Below are positions 62,385 to 64,000 of a stretch of 64,000 nucleotides of DNA, piece by piece. Under the pieces are notes generated by a model that was given only the letters and a program-made list of their open reading frames with translations, was not told where the DNA came from and ran no database searches. Where the stretch lies: contig JADNRV010000074.1 of NCBI GenBank assembly GCA_015499995.1, forward strand, positions 1 through 64,000, read 5' to 3'. The stretch comes from Flammula alnicola (lineage: Eukaryota > Basidiomycota > Agaricomycetes > Agaricales > Strophariaceae). The translations under genes and the position numbers were made by a program. Numbering within the stretch: position 1 is the stretch's first letter; every line of letters starts with the position of its first letter.

Positions 62385-63836
62385 CTAAACAGAGTCATAT
62401 CGAGGTGGATGGAAAGCTTGCGAGGTCGGGGGGAATTCGGCTCTATCTGGCGTCGTGGATGGGAAAGATTCCGACCATGAAGAGGAAGGGACTTCCGTTG
62501 CACTTGTAGGAGTGTAGATAGACGAAGTTTCGTCTGTGGATGATTTCTTGGGATGTGATAGCTCAAAGTCAGAGAAAGACTTGAAGTTGGATTGTGCGAG
62601 CACAGTTTGTGAGCTCGTGGTCGAGAGTTTCTTGGAGAGATTGATGTGGTGAATAGCGGGCCTAAAGAAAAAACACATCAATATCGACGGCGAGGGAAAC
62701 GTAAATGTTACAAGGCTTACCCTGTAGCGTAGGAAGCCACCTTAGACTCCGTTGCTTTGCGTCTGAAGATGACCCTTTGAATCCAGAGGAAGCATGCCTT
62801 GTATTCTTTGACTGCATCTTGGCCAAAGGCGAAGAAGGCGAAGAACAGGACAGATGTTGCTGGGATAGTCCACCAGGAAAAGTAGGTTATACGGAGAACA
62901 AATGGGGGAATGAGGAACTCTGGGAAGAGGCCAACGCGAGAGAAGTTGAAGTGGACATCTTCCCAGCTGATCCATGGACGAAGGCCATTGCGACATGTAA
63001 ACCACATGTTGATGCCGATAAGAAGGGCTCCCCAGACCATTTGAACAATGGCCATAGCCATGAGCCGGAAGTAGCGAGAAGTTGTAAGCGCAGAGTTTGA
63101 ATCTTGAAGATGACGGGCGAATGTAATTCGTCGTTGGAGGAAATGATAAAGCGCGAGTCCTAAAAAAAAGTCTAAGTTTGTAGAAGACAAAACAAAGGAA
63201 ACAGTACGTACCGGCAAAGATTAAGGTGGCGACAACGACGACTAGAGGTGGTACCCAGACAATTAAGATGGACTGGATTGAATTGTAGATGGCTGGCCGA
63301 CATCCAAGGTCTTCGATGATCTCAAAGCGATGCCCTTGAACGATGTAGTCTATCTTGAATTGTTAACGGCATGAAAAGAGGAGAAAAACCTGAACGCACG
63401 AAGGGCCATGTATATTATCGGAATTCCCCAACACATCAGACAGTCGAAGAGCATTCTCCGTCTTTTCTCTTTGTAAGACGTGTTGACCTGGCGCACGGAC
63501 GCAATACGCTCGAGGTGAATGCAGAGACATAAGCAGCAGGCCGGAAGGGCCATCGTAGCACCGATTTGAAGTTTCGTTGCTGTCAAGAACTTGTAAGAGC
63601 CAGCGAGCTTGAGAAGGTCAAGAAAATAACGTACTTATGTCGCACCATACTGGTACGACGATGTTAACATTGTTAGCCCAAATTATAGCGTTAATTCCAT
63701 AGACGACATTTGAAACAAATAGCCAAGCGATGATGGAGAGTGTTGGGACATTGCGAGCACGCCAATGCCAAGGGAGAGGGACGAGAACGAGTGCAGCGGC
63801 GATGAAAGCGCCAATGGGTAGCTCAATGCGCATCAT
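62385..63836 (-). CDS. ste3: STE3-type pheromone receptor 2 (B mating-type receptor)
   Basis: Model, minus strand: 63836..63635, 63579..63400, 63349..63212, 63159..62721, 62661..62385; five exons, 411 aa, phases checked. Same seven-helix STE3 plan as receptor 1: PLPWHWRARNVPTL, NVVYGINAIIWANN, VWCDI, ALHYIVQGHRFEIIEDLGC, LTTSRYFRLMAM and WEDVHFNFSRVGLFP. Exons 1 and 2 have the same lengths as in receptor 1 (202 and 180 bp). An extra intron (63160-63211) splits the region that is one exon in receptor 1. The cytoplasmic tail is only about 110 residues. Divergence in the loops suggests a different pheromone specificity, or a non-mating-type receptor of the kind often found beside B loci. Confidence 0.94.
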
Positions 63837-63896
63837 GGTGGAAGGGCAGGTTCAAAGAGAAGTGGAGGGGACGGATGTGGTCCCATAGGGAAGCAT

Positions 63897-63906
63897 GTAT
63901 ATAAAG
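63897..63906 (-). promoter_or_regulatory. TATA-like element of receptor 2
   Basis: CTTTATATAC on the minus strand, about 60 bp before the ATG at 63836. Confidence 0.5.
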
Positions 63907-64000
63907 CCATGGCCAAGTTTTCGTTCGTGATGTTCAAAACGGGAGGACAAAGCACAGTTCGCGATTGTGACATTTGGGTCACGAACAATGGCGGATTTGG

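Overview
The window is nuclear DNA of a mushroom-forming basidiomycete (Agaricomycetes). The genes are cut by many short GT-AG introns of about 45-60 bp. The predicted proteins include a secreted class II fungal peroxidase, an F-box-like protein, a MYND-finger protein and two STE3-type pheromone receptors. No search could be run, so every gene model was built by hand. Exons were joined where splice sites, reading phase and family motifs agreed, and summed exon lengths were checked for divisibility by three.

Layout, left to right. At 0.5-4.7 kb are CCR4-NOT subunit 11 (+), an intron-bearing tRNA-Glu(CUC) (-) and a MYND-finger protein (-). A gene-poor stretch at 4.8-11.4 kb contains one inverted-repeat element. 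At 11.4-13.1 kb a one-pass membrane protein (-) lies head to head with mitochondrial ribosomal protein uS19m (+). A class II peroxidase is at 15.5-17.0 kb (+). An F-box-like protein (+) and a CLA4-type p21-activated kinase (+) occupy 18.6-23.6 kb. At 24.7-31.8 kb are a small secreted protein (-), a probable tail-anchored protein (-) and a CCCH zinc-finger/coiled-coil protein (-). At 32.0-33.3 kb is a broken vps11 copy whose 3' end is inverted. At 36.3-53.0 kb are two near-identical Dal5/TNA1-type transporters (+) flanking a GT61 glycosyltransferase (+), a 5'-truncated LINE and two proteins with C-terminal membrane anchors. A Gly-Arg-rich protein (+) is at 55.5-56.4 kb. At 57.5-63.8 kb two STE3-type receptors (-) enclose a CaaX pheromone precursor (-) and a cysteine-rich secreted protein (+).

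The main biological unit is the right end: receptor, pheromone precursor and receptor form a B (P/R) mating-type locus. CLA4 lies about 34 kb to its left on the same contig, an arrangement known from other Agaricomycetes. The peroxidase keeps its heme-pocket residues but lacks the surface tryptophan of lignin/versatile peroxidases and one of the three manganese ligands. The vps11 relic, the LINE and the duplicated transporter show that the middle of the window has been rearranged.
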